A DNA stretch of 64,000 nucleotides from Thunnus maccoyii (Eukaryota; Chordata; Actinopteri; Scombriformes; Scombridae). Positions 47,246 to 59,889 of this stretch are shown here, piece by piece; positions within the stretch are counted from its first letter, which is position 1, and each line of letters starts with the position of its first letter. The position numbers and the translations under genes were made by a program. The stretch spans positions 13,191,155 through 13,255,154 of the forward strand of contig NC_056544.1 of assembly GCF_910596095.1 (NCBI RefSeq). The letters are read 5' to 3'. The notes beneath the pieces were generated by a model that was given only the letters and a program-made list of their open reading frames with translations, searched no databases and was not told where the DNA came from.

Positions 47246-47802
47246 TTGGCTCATGAAGCAAGAAAACCAGTCCATCTTTTTCTATTATCACTTCTGTCTG
47301 TAACACATTATTTTGGTTCCCCCCGTTTAGCATTTATAAGCAGTATATGCACACTTGATACATGGTTTATAATGTATTTGTCAGCAGAAGTGTTCATAAC
47401 TGAGGTATAAACAGTTAATGAATGATTGATAACACAGCTAGATTCTTATATACTGATTACACACATGAACACATCTTTACAGTGTGTTAGAAAACATTCA
47501 CAGGCGGGTTTAAAACTGTTTATAAATGTGGTCAAAACTCAAAAATAAATGTTGAGCTTGAAGGTTCACTCTTGACCTCGGACACTCAAGGTCCACTTTC
47601 TAGATTCCTTCCAGAGTTTTCATCCGTATCCTGTGGCCTCCATAAGCAGATGGAGTATTAATGTCCAGATATCTGATATGCGTTACCAAGGTCTGGTTGT
47701 TTCAGTACTTATGGAGATGTCTGATATGGTCCCTCTTTAGGCTGGATGAATGTGAGGATGAGACACAATCTCATCCTCAGCCAACCGTGTAAGCCAGACA
47801 CC

Positions 47803-47845
47803 CAGTCAGTCAGTCAGTCAGTCAGTCAGTCAGTCAGTCAGTCAG
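47803..47845. repeat. (CAGT)10 microsatellite
   Basis: An almost perfect tetranucleotide array of about 43 bp. Confidence 0.97.
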
Positions 47846-48176
47846 AGTTGCGACAGCATCTCAGTGAACACACTGTCTGGTTTATAGTCAGATGTGATGT
47901 ACGAGTACACAGAGGTGACTCTGTAAAATACTTAACATCCTAATGGTATCATATATGAGCTCATCAACAATGATCAAATGTTATAAACTTGGTTTATTGC
48001 AGGATTTGTTTTGTTTTGTTTCAGTTTGAATGATACAAAATGTCACTTTAGTAGATTTTTAGGCTGTAAAATAAACAAATCCGCTTTTTATATTATTATT
48101 TTCCCACTGCATGATGGTCAGTTTTAGCCAGGACTGGGCAGATACTGGTGGGCAGACATTACCAACCCCCAACCCA

Positions 48177-48177
<1 letters not shown>

Positions 48178-48209
<32 letters not shown>
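48178..48209. repeat. (AC)16 microsatellite
   Basis: A perfect CA array inside the GC-rich block that continues to about 48560. Confidence 0.95.
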
Positions 48210-48210
<1 letters not shown>

Positions 48211-48239
48211 GCACCGCAGGGCAGTCATTTTTCACACAG

Positions 48240-48560
48240 CCCTATGGGACCCTGACAGGTCTGGGAGAGGGTCTGCCTCCATGTAAGGCAGACTGGCAGG
48301 ACTGACACCTCCGTATAGCAACGTTAATTATGGGCATCTGCTCGGACGCCCCAGTCTGGGGGCCTTCCAGGGTCCTTGGCTGTTGTCATAGGGACAGTGG
48401 AGAACCGTTGGTGGTTTGGGGGGCAGACAGAGACCCCGTTATTCTCCTGAGGGGTGGCCAGACATGACCCCCCACGACTCGCCCCTTTTGATTTGGGTGG
48501 GAAACAGCGAGCAGCCAGCCAGGAGAGAGACAGATCATTTTAGGTTCATTTTGTGGACTG
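48240..48560. promoter_or_regulatory. GC-rich block with RFX-like site
   Basis: Contains GTTGTCATAGGGAC (48382-48395), an imperfect RFX X-box, and many GGGG/CCCC runs. It may be a conserved element. No coding frame is recognised. Confidence 0.3.
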
Positions 48561-48803
48561 TGGAGAGAAAAACTGCTATGCTTTTGATACAAGAATATAC
48601 TGTATCACTGCATGAATGCTATTCCTTGTTTCAAGAGTCTGAAACGTCTACGTAGGAATATATTCACACATTTATAAGAATTGTTTTGGTTTTAGATTTA
48701 GTTAACTTTTTGAAATTTAGAGGTTAATTTGTTTTGTCGTTACACAGATGCAGAAATGCAGGAAAAAGGCAGACAAATTAGATATAATAACCAATTTACA
48801 CGA

Positions 48804-48804
<1 letters not shown>

Positions 48805-48836
<32 letters not shown>

Positions 48837-48861
48837 ACAGAGAGAGAGAGAGAGAGAGAGG
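48805..48861. repeat. Compound (CA)n-(GA)n microsatellite
   Basis: A CA array (48805-48830) leads into a GA array (48839-48861). Confidence 0.95.
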
Positions 48862-49284
48862 GAACATTGCTCGGACTCGCTCCCACTTTGCATATATTAT
48901 CCAGTGTCTGTGTTCTGAAATGCATTGTTGTGTTTTCCCACACCTCCCCATTTGATGTCTCTTTTGTCACTGTGAGTAAAAGAAGATTGATGAATGGGAG
49001 GTGGTCTGCAGCTCCATCTGAGGGGGGGAAACTCATGAGGAGGCAGCTGCAGAGGCAGCGGCTGACCCCTGCTGGACAACACGTGAACAGACAAGAAGAC
49101 ACTAATAAATGCAAAGTTTGAAATGATTTTAACATCTTTAACTTAACTGGCATCTGTAGCTCTTATTTGTGACTTTATGGTACTCACAGAGGCTTTTCAC
49201 AGAGTGTTGAGGACACCTGTTTCTCCACCGTGTTGGAATATATGAAATAATGGATGCTTTGTGGTCATATATATGAAATATACA

Positions 49285-49445
49285 AATTAATCTTTTTATT
49301 TATTTAACCAGGTAAAATCCCATTGAAGTTGGCAACCTCATTTTCAAGGGAGACCTGGTAAGGAAGGCAGCAGTACAAGTTTCAGACAGGACAATACATC
49401 AGGCACACAAATAAAACAACACTGAAACCAGATGGTAATGAATAA
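49285..49445 (-). mobile_element. 3' tail of the same LINE family as at 1.6-2.5 kb
   Basis: TTTATTTAACCAGGTAAAAT, CCATTGAAGTTGGCAAC and GAGACCTGGTAAGGAAGGCA match, with divergence, the tail at 1625-1740. No reverse-transcriptase coding remains. Confidence 0.65.
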
Positions 49446-49619
49446 AGTATCAAAGAACAGAGAAGGTTACAGAACAATTGTAAGTATTAAGAAAGATGAA
49501 AGAAGCTAAAAACAGAAATAATAAGCCTTGATAGCCTTGAATTCAGTCTGGTCTACCAAGTTCTTTAATTTATTTTTTTCAAATTTTCCTCCGCGAACTA
49601 AAAACACAAAGGCTTTTTT

Positions 49620-50712
49620 CATTGGTGGAAAGTAACTAAGTACATTTACTCAAGTACAATTTTGGGCTATTTGTACTTTACTTGAGTACTTCCATTTGAT
49701 GCTACTTTATACTTCTACTCCACTGTATTTATTTTACAGCTTTAGTTACTTTTCAGATGAAGATTTGACACGATGGATAATATAACAAACTTTTAAATAC
49801 AACACATTGTTAAAGATGAAACCAGTGGTTTCCAACCTTTTTGGCTTTTGACGTCTTACAAAAAGCAGTGTGTAGTCAGGGTCACATTTCAGATGTCTAT
49901 GAGTTGTTAACAGCTCCACCAAATAGTGATTTTTCCCTCTAAACTTCTCATATGGTTTCATTTCAATAAATGTTTAATTGATCCAATATTTCACCAAAAA
50001 TCAAAGATCAGAGAAAAAGTCCAAAAACTGAAAACAGATTTGTGTATTAAAATTATGTTTTTTCTTCTTTCCTCTCCCATTAATCATCTCACGACCCCTC
50101 AGATTACTTCTTGTGATAAAAGATTATGATTGGAAGATGAATTTTGTGAAATATGTTTTCAGAGATATAAAGGAAGTTTGTCTAGAATGGCATTATAAAT
50201 AAAAATATACCAAAGACTCAAACGATGCATAGAGAGAAATGACCAGTCAACTCTGAAATACAGAGCACAATAAAGTGGTGGTGGAAGTACTACCCAGAAC
50301 CTTTACTGAAGTAAAAGTATTAAACTCAGAGAAAAACACAAGTAAACACACAGTGATATTATCAGCAAAGTGTATAAAGTAAAATGGCCCCTTTTGGATT
50401 TACTTTATGATATATTATATCACTGGTTTATTATTATTAATGCATTAACTTGATTTTATTATTGAGGATGATGCATGTGGAGTTAAAGTACATGTTTTAT
50501 ACAATTGATTATCTATAACAATACATCACATCTTATGAACAGATCATAATTCTTTGTATGTAAAATATGAGTCTGCAAACTAGTAACTATAGCTATGAGA
50601 TGAATATAGTAAAAATGCAGTGGCGTACAAGTACAAAGTAAGATAAAATGAAACAAATCAAGAAAAGTGAAAAACTGAAGTACAGTAGTTAAGTATGTAC
50701 TTTCCACCACTG
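49620..50712. mobile_element. Composite inverted-repeat DNA element (hAT-like), with nested repeat
   Basis: The left end CATTGGTGGAAAGTAACTAA (49620) mirrors the right end GTATGTACTTTCCACCACTG (to 50712). I recognise GTGGAAAGTAACTAAGTAC as a common teleost repeat end. Inside, 49822-50110 reads like another abundant fish repeat (CAGTGGTTTCCAACCTTTTT at its start, CTCACGACCCCTCAG near its end), so one element appears inserted in another. No transposase. Confidence 0.65.
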
Positions 50713-51076
50713 AATAGAAACAGTAAACTGCTGTCTTAGTGGGTACTGTTGAAAATGTAAAATTAAAGTAAGGAAACAATATATGATATGACGTGTTATT
50801 TTCATTTCAATACTCCTTCTTAAGACAAACTACAGTTTTTAATTATGTCTCTATTTTGTATCTTTAGTGATAAAATTTGTATATTTTATCTAGTGTAAAA
50901 ACTGCAGCTGTTCATCCCACAGAAGAAAGAAAACGAATTAATTTTCTTTGGATTTCTCTTGATTTTTTGTGGGTTGTACACTTTATTCTCCTTTGTTTCT
51001 CTTCTTCCTGTAAACCACAACTAGACACTAACTGTTGTATTTTAAGTGCTGCATAAAAATGTGACACCACTTATAT

Positions 51077-51092
51077 CCACTAGATGGCCCTA
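51077..51092 (+). promoter_or_regulatory. CTCF-like motif
   Basis: CCACTAGATGGCCCTA resembles the CTCF core. Similar strings also occur in fish repeats, so binding is uncertain. Confidence 0.35.
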
Positions 51093-51099
51093 AAACACC

Positions 51100-52150
51100 A
51101 CTATCAAAGCTGCCACAACATCCTGAAATCTTCCCCCTCTCTCTCTCTCCGTCTGTCTGTGCGTATGAAGCATGGATGTATTATAAGAGTTACTACTACT
51201 TATTATTATTACTTGTAATACACATATGACGTGAAGTTATATTACAGTAGGGCTCATGGGCAAGATGAAATCTAAAACTTCTGCTTTGTAAAGACACAAA
51301 GGACAAAAGAGAATATTTAAACACCACAAAAGTTTTCACTTTGTAGAGCTGGACTTCTCAAGGCTCATCTCACATATTTCGTTCAGTGTGGTGACATTGA
51401 GTTGTCTTCCTTGTCAGGGATCTTGCAGAAGTTTAAGACGGCTTGCTCATCACTTTCTGTCTGTCAGCAGAGTCAAACTGACTCTGAGGCGTAATTCACT
51501 TGAGCACCAAGGACGTGCCGCAGCAACTCTGTGTCCTTCAAGAAAGCTCCACCAAACACTTATTAGGCGAGAGGTGACAGCAAGGAGCGAGAAGGAGAGC
51601 TGTGGATGTGAGGAACGGTGGTTGCTGTGATGAGACCATTAACGGCACAGTGCTGCGGAGGGAGGAGGCAGAGGGCAAAAGGGGGCAACTTGATATCAGG
51701 ACTCAGTGAATGTTACAGTTCAGCGCAGTTTAGCTCTCCTGAGGCTGCTGAGGTTTCAATTAGACTGACCTCTTTTACCCAGGAGGTTAAAGACCAGCCC
51801 TGTGCAGTGATCAATGAGTTTGTTATCCAGCTGGCCAGATGTGTGTGTGAATGTGTGTGCAGGTATATTAGCCTTAAACCTAGAAATCAATAAAATATGG
51901 GGAAAAACACAGGTGCATTCCTGTATTTTAAGGTGTCTGAGCATTTTGTCAAGGGCAAAATGATGGTGTTGTGATTTGCAGTAGAGTGAGCCCTGGATAT
52001 TTCTGCTATTGAAGGATTTACAAGCCCGTCTGCATAATCCTCACACAACACGTCCCCCCTTCACCTAGCCAGTCAGGCTGCAACAGCACAAGAGAGACGG
52101 AGAGAGAGATGTTAAGAGTCTAGTGGACGGCTGAAGGACGACCAGGTTGC
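51100..52150. other. Non-coding, mixed composition
   Basis: Short overlapping open frames (51388-51893) have no recognisable domain. No gene is supported. Confidence 0.35.
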
Positions 52151-52440
52151 TCAGAATGACAATGAGGCATGAGGAGCCTATTTTAAATTCAAATGGACAT
52201 TTATACTTATGGAAACTCACAAATTTTAATTATACATCAACCTGATTATGTAAATATGGGATTGTATAGAGCTAATTGGCACTCTGTTAATAGTCTCGTG
52301 CCTTCAGTGAGCACAATATTTCTAGAAGAGTTATGTGCTTTACAAAAAAATACGTTGGATTCACGCTGCGTTAATGTTCTGTCAAGCCAAATGTGTGTTG
52401 TAATTAGGAAAAACAAACAGATGGGCATTTTCATTAGACG
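52150..52440. promoter_or_regulatory. Candidate AT-rich enhancer-like element
   Basis: Dense homeodomain-type cores (TTTTAATTATAC, GAGCTAATTGGC, TTGTAATTAGG) in unique-looking sequence without repeats are typical of developmental enhancers. Conservation is untested. Confidence 0.3.
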
Positions 52441-52959
52441 TGGGTGTGTGTGTGTGTGAAAGAGAGAGAGAGAGAAAGAGAGAGAGTTAATTTAAGTTTT
52501 CAGAGTTGATTTATAAGTTTCTGTGGGGGGAAAAAATCAAATCAGCAACAACACAGTTTTAAAGCTACACTGTAATGCATTTTTGCCATCCCATGACATT
52601 TTTATGGAAGCTGCATTATTTCTATTTTGCTGCTAAATACTGTGAAATTGTCATTTATATCCAATTTATTTCTGCATTATTCCGAACTGCTGATAGGTCT
52701 GCTGTGCATGGCAGTTTGGTTTCCAAGCAATCTGTTTTGGCCTTTACCAATTTGTTTTCATACTTTATTGCAAGAATATTTTAAGTAGATTGACATTTGC
52801 TTACATATAATAATATTTGTACTTCTGGCGATCTTACAGTATTTATATCTTTTCCAGTGAATTATAGAAAACACAAATATACACCAATGAGAAAAGAGAG
52901 AAAAAATAAACAAAACTAATGAAAAATAGCTAAATAAACTATAAGAGACAGAATAGTAG

Positions 52960-53085
52960 TAAGATGATAATGTATATATACACAATACATACTTTATATA
53001 CATCACACATACAGTATACACGTATACATATACATACATACTATACATTCATACATGAGTACACACATACAAATATACATATTCA
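52960..53085. repeat. (TACA)n-like low-complexity tract
   Basis: Alternating TA/CA tetranucleotides of irregular register. Confidence 0.8.
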
Positions 53086-53804
53086 AAAGGAGGAAAAAAA
53101 GGAAAAGAAAAATACTTGTTTATGCCATATGTTTAATATTGATTCGCTGTTACACTATCATTATAATTTAAGATGATTTCCTTTAGTCACTTCTGGGTTA
53201 ATAGTAACACTTATTTCTCTTAACAATAAATGACATCATGTGTTTGCAGTGTTTGGAAATATCTATGGTCCAAGTTTTCCTTTCCAATAGGAAGCAGTAG
53301 AGAGAAGGCTGATAAGAGGTGGGGACAGAGCATTATGAAAGGTGTTTACTCTGTTATGAAATATAGTCCTTGAACATACTGAGGCGTCATTGGTCGGCGG
53401 CGCAGAGAGAAAGTGGAGCACGTTTTTACAGCAACTCACTTGCAAACAGAATTAGGCTGAAAAAAAAAAACACAGAAGACCTGGATGATGAAACAGGGTT
53501 AAAACTGGAGTAAAGTAGGTTAAGGAGTGAGTCTGCAGATCAACTTGATCATTTAGTGAGATTCCCCTCAGTGTGAGGGAAGCAGAGTGAGGCAATAAGA
53601 CTGAAACACACTCTATTATCAGGCCAACTAGGGCAAGTCCCACCTGCAGCTATGAGGAAATAAAGAGCTCACCTACTTGTTTCATTCTTTCATTAAGTTA
53701 CAATTTCCGTCACATTGTAGAGTTACGATATGATGAAGCTGAGCTACAGGAGAGCGGAGCAGAGTAATGATGTGCAGAGGAGACAAAGATGAAGGAGACG
53801 AGAC

Positions 53805-53850
53805 TAAAGTAGAGTTAAGTAGAGTAGAGAAGAGTGGAGTAGAGTTAAAG
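53805..53850. repeat. (GTAGA)n-like minisatellite
   Basis: Imperfect tandem copies of AGTAGAGT-type pentamers (AGTAGAGTTAAGTAGAGTAG...). Confidence 0.8.
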
Positions 53851-54460
53851 GGCCAATCCACTGATTCTACAAATGAAGTTCAGTTTACTTGTCAAGTTCT
53901 CAACAGCCTGCGAAAAACATCTACAGTAAAATCAATAGTTAATATTGTTGATCAATAGTAAATCATTCAAATACCCCTTTAAAGTGAAGTAAAAGGAAAC
54001 CTTTGTTGTTTTAGAACTTGGGGTTTATTTATGTAGCTCTGGCCATCAGTCCAATCAGCTATAATAACACATTACTCACCAAAGTAGTTTCCGTGATTTG
54101 GAAACGCTGCAACATCGCTTGAAAGTGGTCAAACATGGCCTCAAGCATAAGTGGTCAGATGATCAGAAAGTTTTTAAACAAGCCAGCACTTTTACCAGAT
54201 TAGAAACTACTTTATTTTCAGTCTGAACTGAAAGTACATCAATGCATAATGTTGCTAATAATCTTCATTACACATCTGTGATAACTATGACATGTGTTAA
54301 GCCAAAGCTGTTAGAGATGTTTACAACGGACAGTTTGTGTGATAATTTTTCTGTTTGCCTTAATTTTCTCTCCTAAACATATGTGACTAATTTGGGGGCT
54401 TGTTAACAACCTGTCAGATCATCTGACTGCTTGTTGCCTCGTTGGGCCTATTTTTAAAGG
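53848..54460. repeat. Probable fragmented interspersed repeat
   Basis: AAAGGGCCAATCCACTGATT at the left and CAGTCCAATCAGC / TAACACATTACTCACC further on resemble teleost repeat ends. I cannot delimit it accurately. Confidence 0.35.
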
Positions 54461-54794
54461 TGAGTGGAGCCTGTAGAGAAAAGTACAGTATATTTACAGC
54501 AGAGGAGACTTCAATAATGTATATGATAGATGTATTTTTTTATTAATGTTCATGATGTTTTCAATATGGGGTGTTGGTAATGAACATGATAAACCTGTGC
54601 TGAGCATGTGTCTGTGTAAAGGATAGTGTAGAAGCCAACGCTTTGACAGCGGAGCTTCCTGTTTTCAAAGCTCTGCGGTTTTTTATCTCTGCTACTGCCA
54701 AAGATACTGAATGAAAGGAGGAGGAGAAGGACGAAGGCTGAGTGTGACATAGACCACAGATGCCACACAGGAGAGCTCATTAGAGACTCACACA

Positions 54795-55035
54795 GACACA
54801 CGCACACACACACACACAGACACACACACGCAAAAAATTTCAGTCACACTTACACAGCCCAATCATGCAAGAGAATGTACACATGTGCACAAGCATCAAC
54901 ACACACGCACGCGCACACACACAGCTGCTCCTCCACACATGACCTGAATTTTAACTGCCAAGGTAGATCAGTGCTTAATTGTGCATGTAAAAGGTTTTTT
55001 TTTCAGTGTGTGTGTGTGTGTGTATGTGTGTGTTG
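54795..55035. repeat. Scattered CA/GT runs
   Basis: CA runs at 54797-54829 and 54899-54922 and a GT run at 55003-55031. Confidence 0.85.
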
Positions 55036-55791
55036 GTAAGGTGGGGGGTTGTGGGTGTTAAAGCTGTTATCCAGTCTCAATTAAAAGCCTTCACACATCA
55101 GCCAAACTGTAAGACAAGCACAGATGTGCACAAACAAACCGACTCCTGAGATTAAAAAAAAAATCTGACAAAAAGCTTTATCAAAAAAATAGATAAGTAA
55201 GAAATAAAAAAGTCTCACTCTGTCCCTGAAGCACTGAGCTCAAACATTTGTATTATCACTGCAAAACCATTTTTTGGTTTGGGAATTTGTAGTTTCTTTT
55301 GTTCTCTCCTCCCCCAAACTCTCAATTCCCTTGTCTGCTAATAGTCACTCTTCTGCTGTTTATGATCTTTCTTTCTCTTCACAATTTCTCATCTTTTTCC
55401 AGGCTTCCAAGACTTTCTTTCTCTTTGATTCCAGACTAATATTTTCTCTGCTAAACTATTGTCAAACTGAATTTAGGCCTAAAGCCAAATTATATGCATC
55501 TCTATTTGTTGCTTATTAAAAACCGTGACCACCTCTACAACAGAATAACTGATTTGACAAAAGAATATCAAGTTATGGCCGCTTTTGTGGCTTTTAACTG
55601 CATCTCAGGGTATTCATCAGTGGGTGCGGTTTGATCAGTTGGAGATGGAGATTCAGACTGGATGATTGGATGTAACTGATACGCATTGAATTTTATAATG
55701 ACATTGACAAAGACACTTAATTTAATGTGAATGGTTCATGTCATGGCCAATTCCCCATCTACTTAAAGTAAGGTGAATCTCTAATATTTAG

Positions 55792-55975
55792 GTCTTTTGA
55801 TGACAACTGAACCATCAGAGGTTAACTCGGGGGAGACTGTATCCCGTCTCTGTTCAAAGATGCTCGTGTCTGACATGAATGGCTTCTTTGATCTTTCTCC
55901 GGCCAGTTCGGTACTTTGTTCTACACACACTGAAGCATCTCCATCATCCGCTGATGAAGACTGTGAGATTCGGCT
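55792..55975 (+). CDS. Candidate coding exon of an unrecognised gene (strand ambiguous)
   Basis: On the plus strand an acceptor-like TCTCTAATATTTAG and a donor GTAAGC (55976) bound 184 nt. From an ATG at 55800 they encode 58 codons without a stop, beginning MTTEPSEVNS and ending ASPSSADEDCEIR. This resembles the left-edge exon (MTTEPTPSIDEDSAIQL). On the minus strand the same DNA has a stronger acceptor (TTGTCTTTTCTTACAG before 55980) and an open frame of about 66 codons ending GSVVIKRPKY with TAG at 55783-55781, which would be a terminal exon. Both readings look protein-like. I slightly favour plus because of the resemblance. No partner exon could be joined in phase. Confidence 0.35.
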
Positions 55976-56029
55976 GTAAGCTGTAAGAAAAGACAATTTC
56001 AATCAGGACAGACTGAGTGAAAGAAGGGA

Positions 56030-56363
56030 TTAAAGGATCACTGTGTGAGATTCAGGGTGATCTATTGGCAAAATTAGAATATAATATTCATAAGTATGTT
56101 TTCATTAGTGTATAATCTCATGAAAATAAGAATCGTGTTTTCGTTAGCTTAGAATGAGCCCTTTATATCTACATAGGTGGTAGCGGGTCCTCTTCCACAG
56201 AGCCCGCCATCTTGCACCGCCATGTTTCTACAGTAGCCCAGGATGGACAGTGTAGGTTCTCCTACATGCTTGGAGGGGGAGGGGGAGCGGAGGTGTATTT
56301 ATTTGGTTGCAATCTGCAACCTCACCGCTAGATGCCACTAAATCCTACACACTGGTCCTTTAA
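56030..56363. repeat. Abundant teleost inverted-repeat element
   Basis: The element runs from TTAAAGGATCACTGTGTGAG to CCTACACACTGGTCCTTTAA, with inverted ends. Inside it has CAGAGCCCGCCATCTTGCAC, CATGTTTCTACAGTAGCCCA and GGTTGCAATCTGCAACCTCA. I recognise these phrases as one of the most common fish repeats. It has no coding capacity. Confidence 0.8.
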
Positions 56364-56859
56364 AGAGTTAAGAAATGACTTTATTTGATATAGTATAAAC
56401 AAAAAGAAAATATGAGACATATGTGAGGAGTCTTTAGTGATTAGATCCCATTTTACAGGTCTAGTCATGCCATGAGCAAAATAAAAAGCAATATAAAAAT
56501 ATCAAAGGAATCAAGAGTGAAGGACAGCCCATAGTTGAAGATCTGGATGGATGTGATGTGGGGCAAGATGTGCTCACTGGACAGCTGGTTCTGATGAACA
56601 GGCTTGAGGTGGGTCGCATCATTGGAGAATGAATTGACGGAGGATGATGGGGAGAAAGGAACAGATTTGTGTATATTTCTGCAACATGTATACTTTAGCT
56701 ACATGTATATTTTTATGTGTACCTGTGTGAGCCACGTCAAAGACAAATTTCCAGTGAAATTTGCGACAGATTATAAAGTTGTTTTGATTTTAAAATTTGA
56801 CAGCATCAAGATGATTGGCTCACAGATGTCTGACTGAGAAGTTAGCTGATTGAGTTGGA

Positions 56860-57680
56860 AGCCGTAAAGGAACAAGACTGGAGTCTACGGCCATACAAGC
56901 TGCTCTGTGAGGCTACAGCAGTACTAAGAGCTAAATGCTAATGATGTTCTCTGCAGGCTAACATGTTAATATGTTGATGTTAAGCAGATATAATGTTTAC
57001 CATGTTCACCTTCTTTGTTTAGCTGCATGTTAGCATCATGCTTATATTGTCTAATTAGCAGTAAACACAAAGTGCAGCTGAGGCTAATGAAAATGTAATT
57101 AGTTTTGCAGTTATTAAGTCATAAACCTGTTGACTGACCTTATGGAAAATCAGAAGATCACCAAAGTTGTTAGAATTTGTCCTGAGGACCACATTTCATG
57201 GGAATCCAGATATTTCACCCCAAAACACATATGTGAACCTCATGGTGGCACTAAAGGAGAAGTCAGAAGATCACTAAAGTCATTAGGTTTCATCCTCTGG
57301 CAACCATGAATATCTGTACGAAATGTTGTGCTGCGATATCTCACTAATAAGTGAAAACTTTGACCTGCTGGTGGTGCTAGAAGAAAATAAAGGGGACTCA
57401 AATTATTATGATTCATCCTCTGAAAATCTGGGATACATGTATCAAATTTTATGGCAAGCAATCTGATAGTTGTCATGACATCACACTAAAAAACATATAA
57501 AAGGCCATCAGCTGGTGGCACTATAGATTAAAAGTCAGGGGATCATCAAATTCAGTAAGATTCATCCTCTGGGTACCATGACTGTCTGTACAAAAGGCTA
57601 TGTAATACTTTCGATAGTTGTTGGGATATTTCAGTCCAAACCAACCAAAGTGGTGGACCAACCAACCAACAGGCCAGCAT
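56860..57680. repeat. Teleost repeat with diverged internal tandem units
   Basis: Bases 56860-57100 contain AGTCTACGGCCATACAAGCT and alternating GTTAGCAT/TAACATG strings. Bases 57130-57680 carry four diverged copies of a unit of about 115-145 bp with GATCACTAAAGTCATTAGG and TTCATCCTCTGGCAACCATG (starting near 57148, 57263, 57390 and 57536). It ends with CCAACCAACCAACC. This is a recognisable fish repeat. Confidence 0.7.
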
Positions 57681-58439
57681 GAAGATAGTCTTCTTAACTG
57701 AATATTTGCAAAGCTTTATGGTAAGATTTTTTGGGGGGTCAAACTACTGTTTCCAAGGAAAAGAACAAACTTTCATGGTCAAAGTAATTGATATTACAGT
57801 AAACCTTTCACTCCTTCAGTGTCTCAGATTTGATCAGTGGGATAGAAGCCCGTCTTTCCAGAAACACAGACCATTAAAAACCTTAAAAGTAGAACCCCTT
57901 AACGTATTCAGTGAAGCCACAGATGACATGAAAAAATGAAATTATGCCTGTAATGACAATCTATGTTGCGGTGTGTATGAAAACAACCCATGAATTTCAG
58001 CCATGGCAAAGCAAAAATGAGGCCAAAGCAAACATAACCCAGTAGGCCTGTGGTTGGACAGTACGGAGGTATTCCATGTGGTTAGCATCAGTGCCCACCG
58101 TGTCTCCATGACTTCCTCCATGACTGCCTTCCTGCCGCCCAGATGGGGCCTCTTGGCTCGGAAACACTTAAACCCAGCATGGTGGTTAAACCAAGTCTGA
58201 GCAACTGCTTTATCAGCACAAAGACTGGAGTTTATAAAATCCAGATTAGTTTAGACTTCTCACCATTGGTACATTTCGACAGACAAGGTCTTCTCTTGTA
58301 TCCTTTTCCCCTATTTTTATTAGGCTTGCTCGCTGGCTTGTTTGATCTCTTCACATTAACAGCATTACTGCAAAAAAAAACAAACCCACAAACAAGCAGC
58401 TCATAATAAGCACGCACAGGAGCCTAAAAACACCACACA

Positions 58440-58735
58440 GCAGCGTGGAAAGCATGACGCCATTCAAAGCCTCATTACGCTCTCTGTTTCCTACTGAAGG
58501 CAGTATGCATTACTTGGTGGTGTTATTTTGCTCCCGTTAAGATGTTATAATAGCTCTCTGCAAGTCATTTTTGTGTCATCATCTTCGTCCAGCCTCCCCT
58601 GTGTATTGTGTGTTCTCTATTGTGTGTGGATGGCTGCTCCTTTTCTGGAGAGTGATTGACATTGTTTGTCTGTTTGGCGAGGCGCCTGACATTTCTAGAA
58701 GTCACAGTGCACATTAAGACTGAGCCAATCCTCCT
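58440..58735. promoter_or_regulatory. Candidate conserved non-coding element
   Basis: A GC-balanced, repeat-free block with CTCATTACGCTCTCTG, GATTGACATTGTTTGTCTG and TTCTAGAAGTCACAGTG, ending at a (GT)11 run (58740-58761). Conservation is untested. Confidence 0.3.
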
Positions 58736-58999
58736 GCCATGTGTGTGTGTGTGTGTGTGTGCAATTGAATTGTTGGTATGTGCAGTGCATGTACACTATT
58801 TATACACTATGAAAGTGTGTGATGCAAAATTTAATCTCATAAACTTTGAGCATAAACAGGCTCAGACATCCACTTTGACTTCCTAGAGTGCAAATATATG
58901 TTCAATATTCATAATTTAGGATATTTTGTCAATACAGCATCTGCTCAGTTGCAGCTATGGAGTCAAAAAAGGCAAAGAACAAACGTTTTTTTATCCTGC

Positions 59000-59300
59000 A
59001 ACGTCAGTTCTGGTGCGCTGATGATCTCGGGGTGTTTTCACACGTTCAGCTGAGCTCCCAGGAGCAGTTCCCTGAGGCCTTTGCAGTAAACCTCTTTTAG
59101 AGTTGTGTTTAGTGCGTCTGCATCTCTTTCCCACTCCTCCTCCTGTCGTGTTCAGAGGGAATTGGAGATGCAGTGAGAGCCGGATGAATCCCCCACTGCT
59201 CTGTTTGTTTCTGTTTTTCCCCATCACTCTCACGGCGCTGATGAGGGGCCCCTTCAACAGACTTGCCTGTTAATGTGTCTGCTTGTAAAATAAACACACT
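59000..59300. other. GC-balanced non-coding block
   Basis: Repeat-free with several CpGs. Overlapping minus-strand frames have no recognisable domain. Confidence 0.25.
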
Positions 59301-59889
59301 GACTGGATCAAGAGCATCACTGGTAGGCCTTAACTGCTGCTTGTATTTCTTGATCCTAAGTTTCTGTGCGAATGTGTCTGTTTGAGTGTGAGCCAGTGAC
59401 TGTAATTTGCATATTTTTTTTCCTTCTGTCTCACAAAAGTATTACAAAACACACTATTGTGTTTGGATGCCAACAAAAGCAAGCCAAGAACTAACGTTCG
59501 CAATGGGATTAGAGGGGAAACCAAAAGCAACTATGTTTACACACTAAATACGATTAAATATGACTAAACTATGTTCTCTGAGACCTCAAACAGCTTTGTT
59601 TGATCAGCTTTTTGAATTTTAAATGAGAGATTTTAGAGGAACTTTTTTTATTGTTGTATTTTTTGTAGTTACTGTGAAACAAAGAATAACACCAAGCGGG
59701 CACGATGAGGATAGATGGTTGAATGAACTAACATTTTCCTAGAAGATGTTTGGCTGGCTCAGACTCTGTTGTCACTCAGCGCTTCATCCAGTCTCCTGTT
59801 GATTTATGTGCTGACAAAAAGCTCATGTGTTAACCAGATGTGCACCTATCTAATATCTGTACTTATGTCACATTACATCCGTTCTGCAG

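Noticed and set aside
48729..49153. 130- and 137-codon overlapping frames
   Set aside because: They run through a microsatellite, are open on both strands and show no recognisable motif or splice support.
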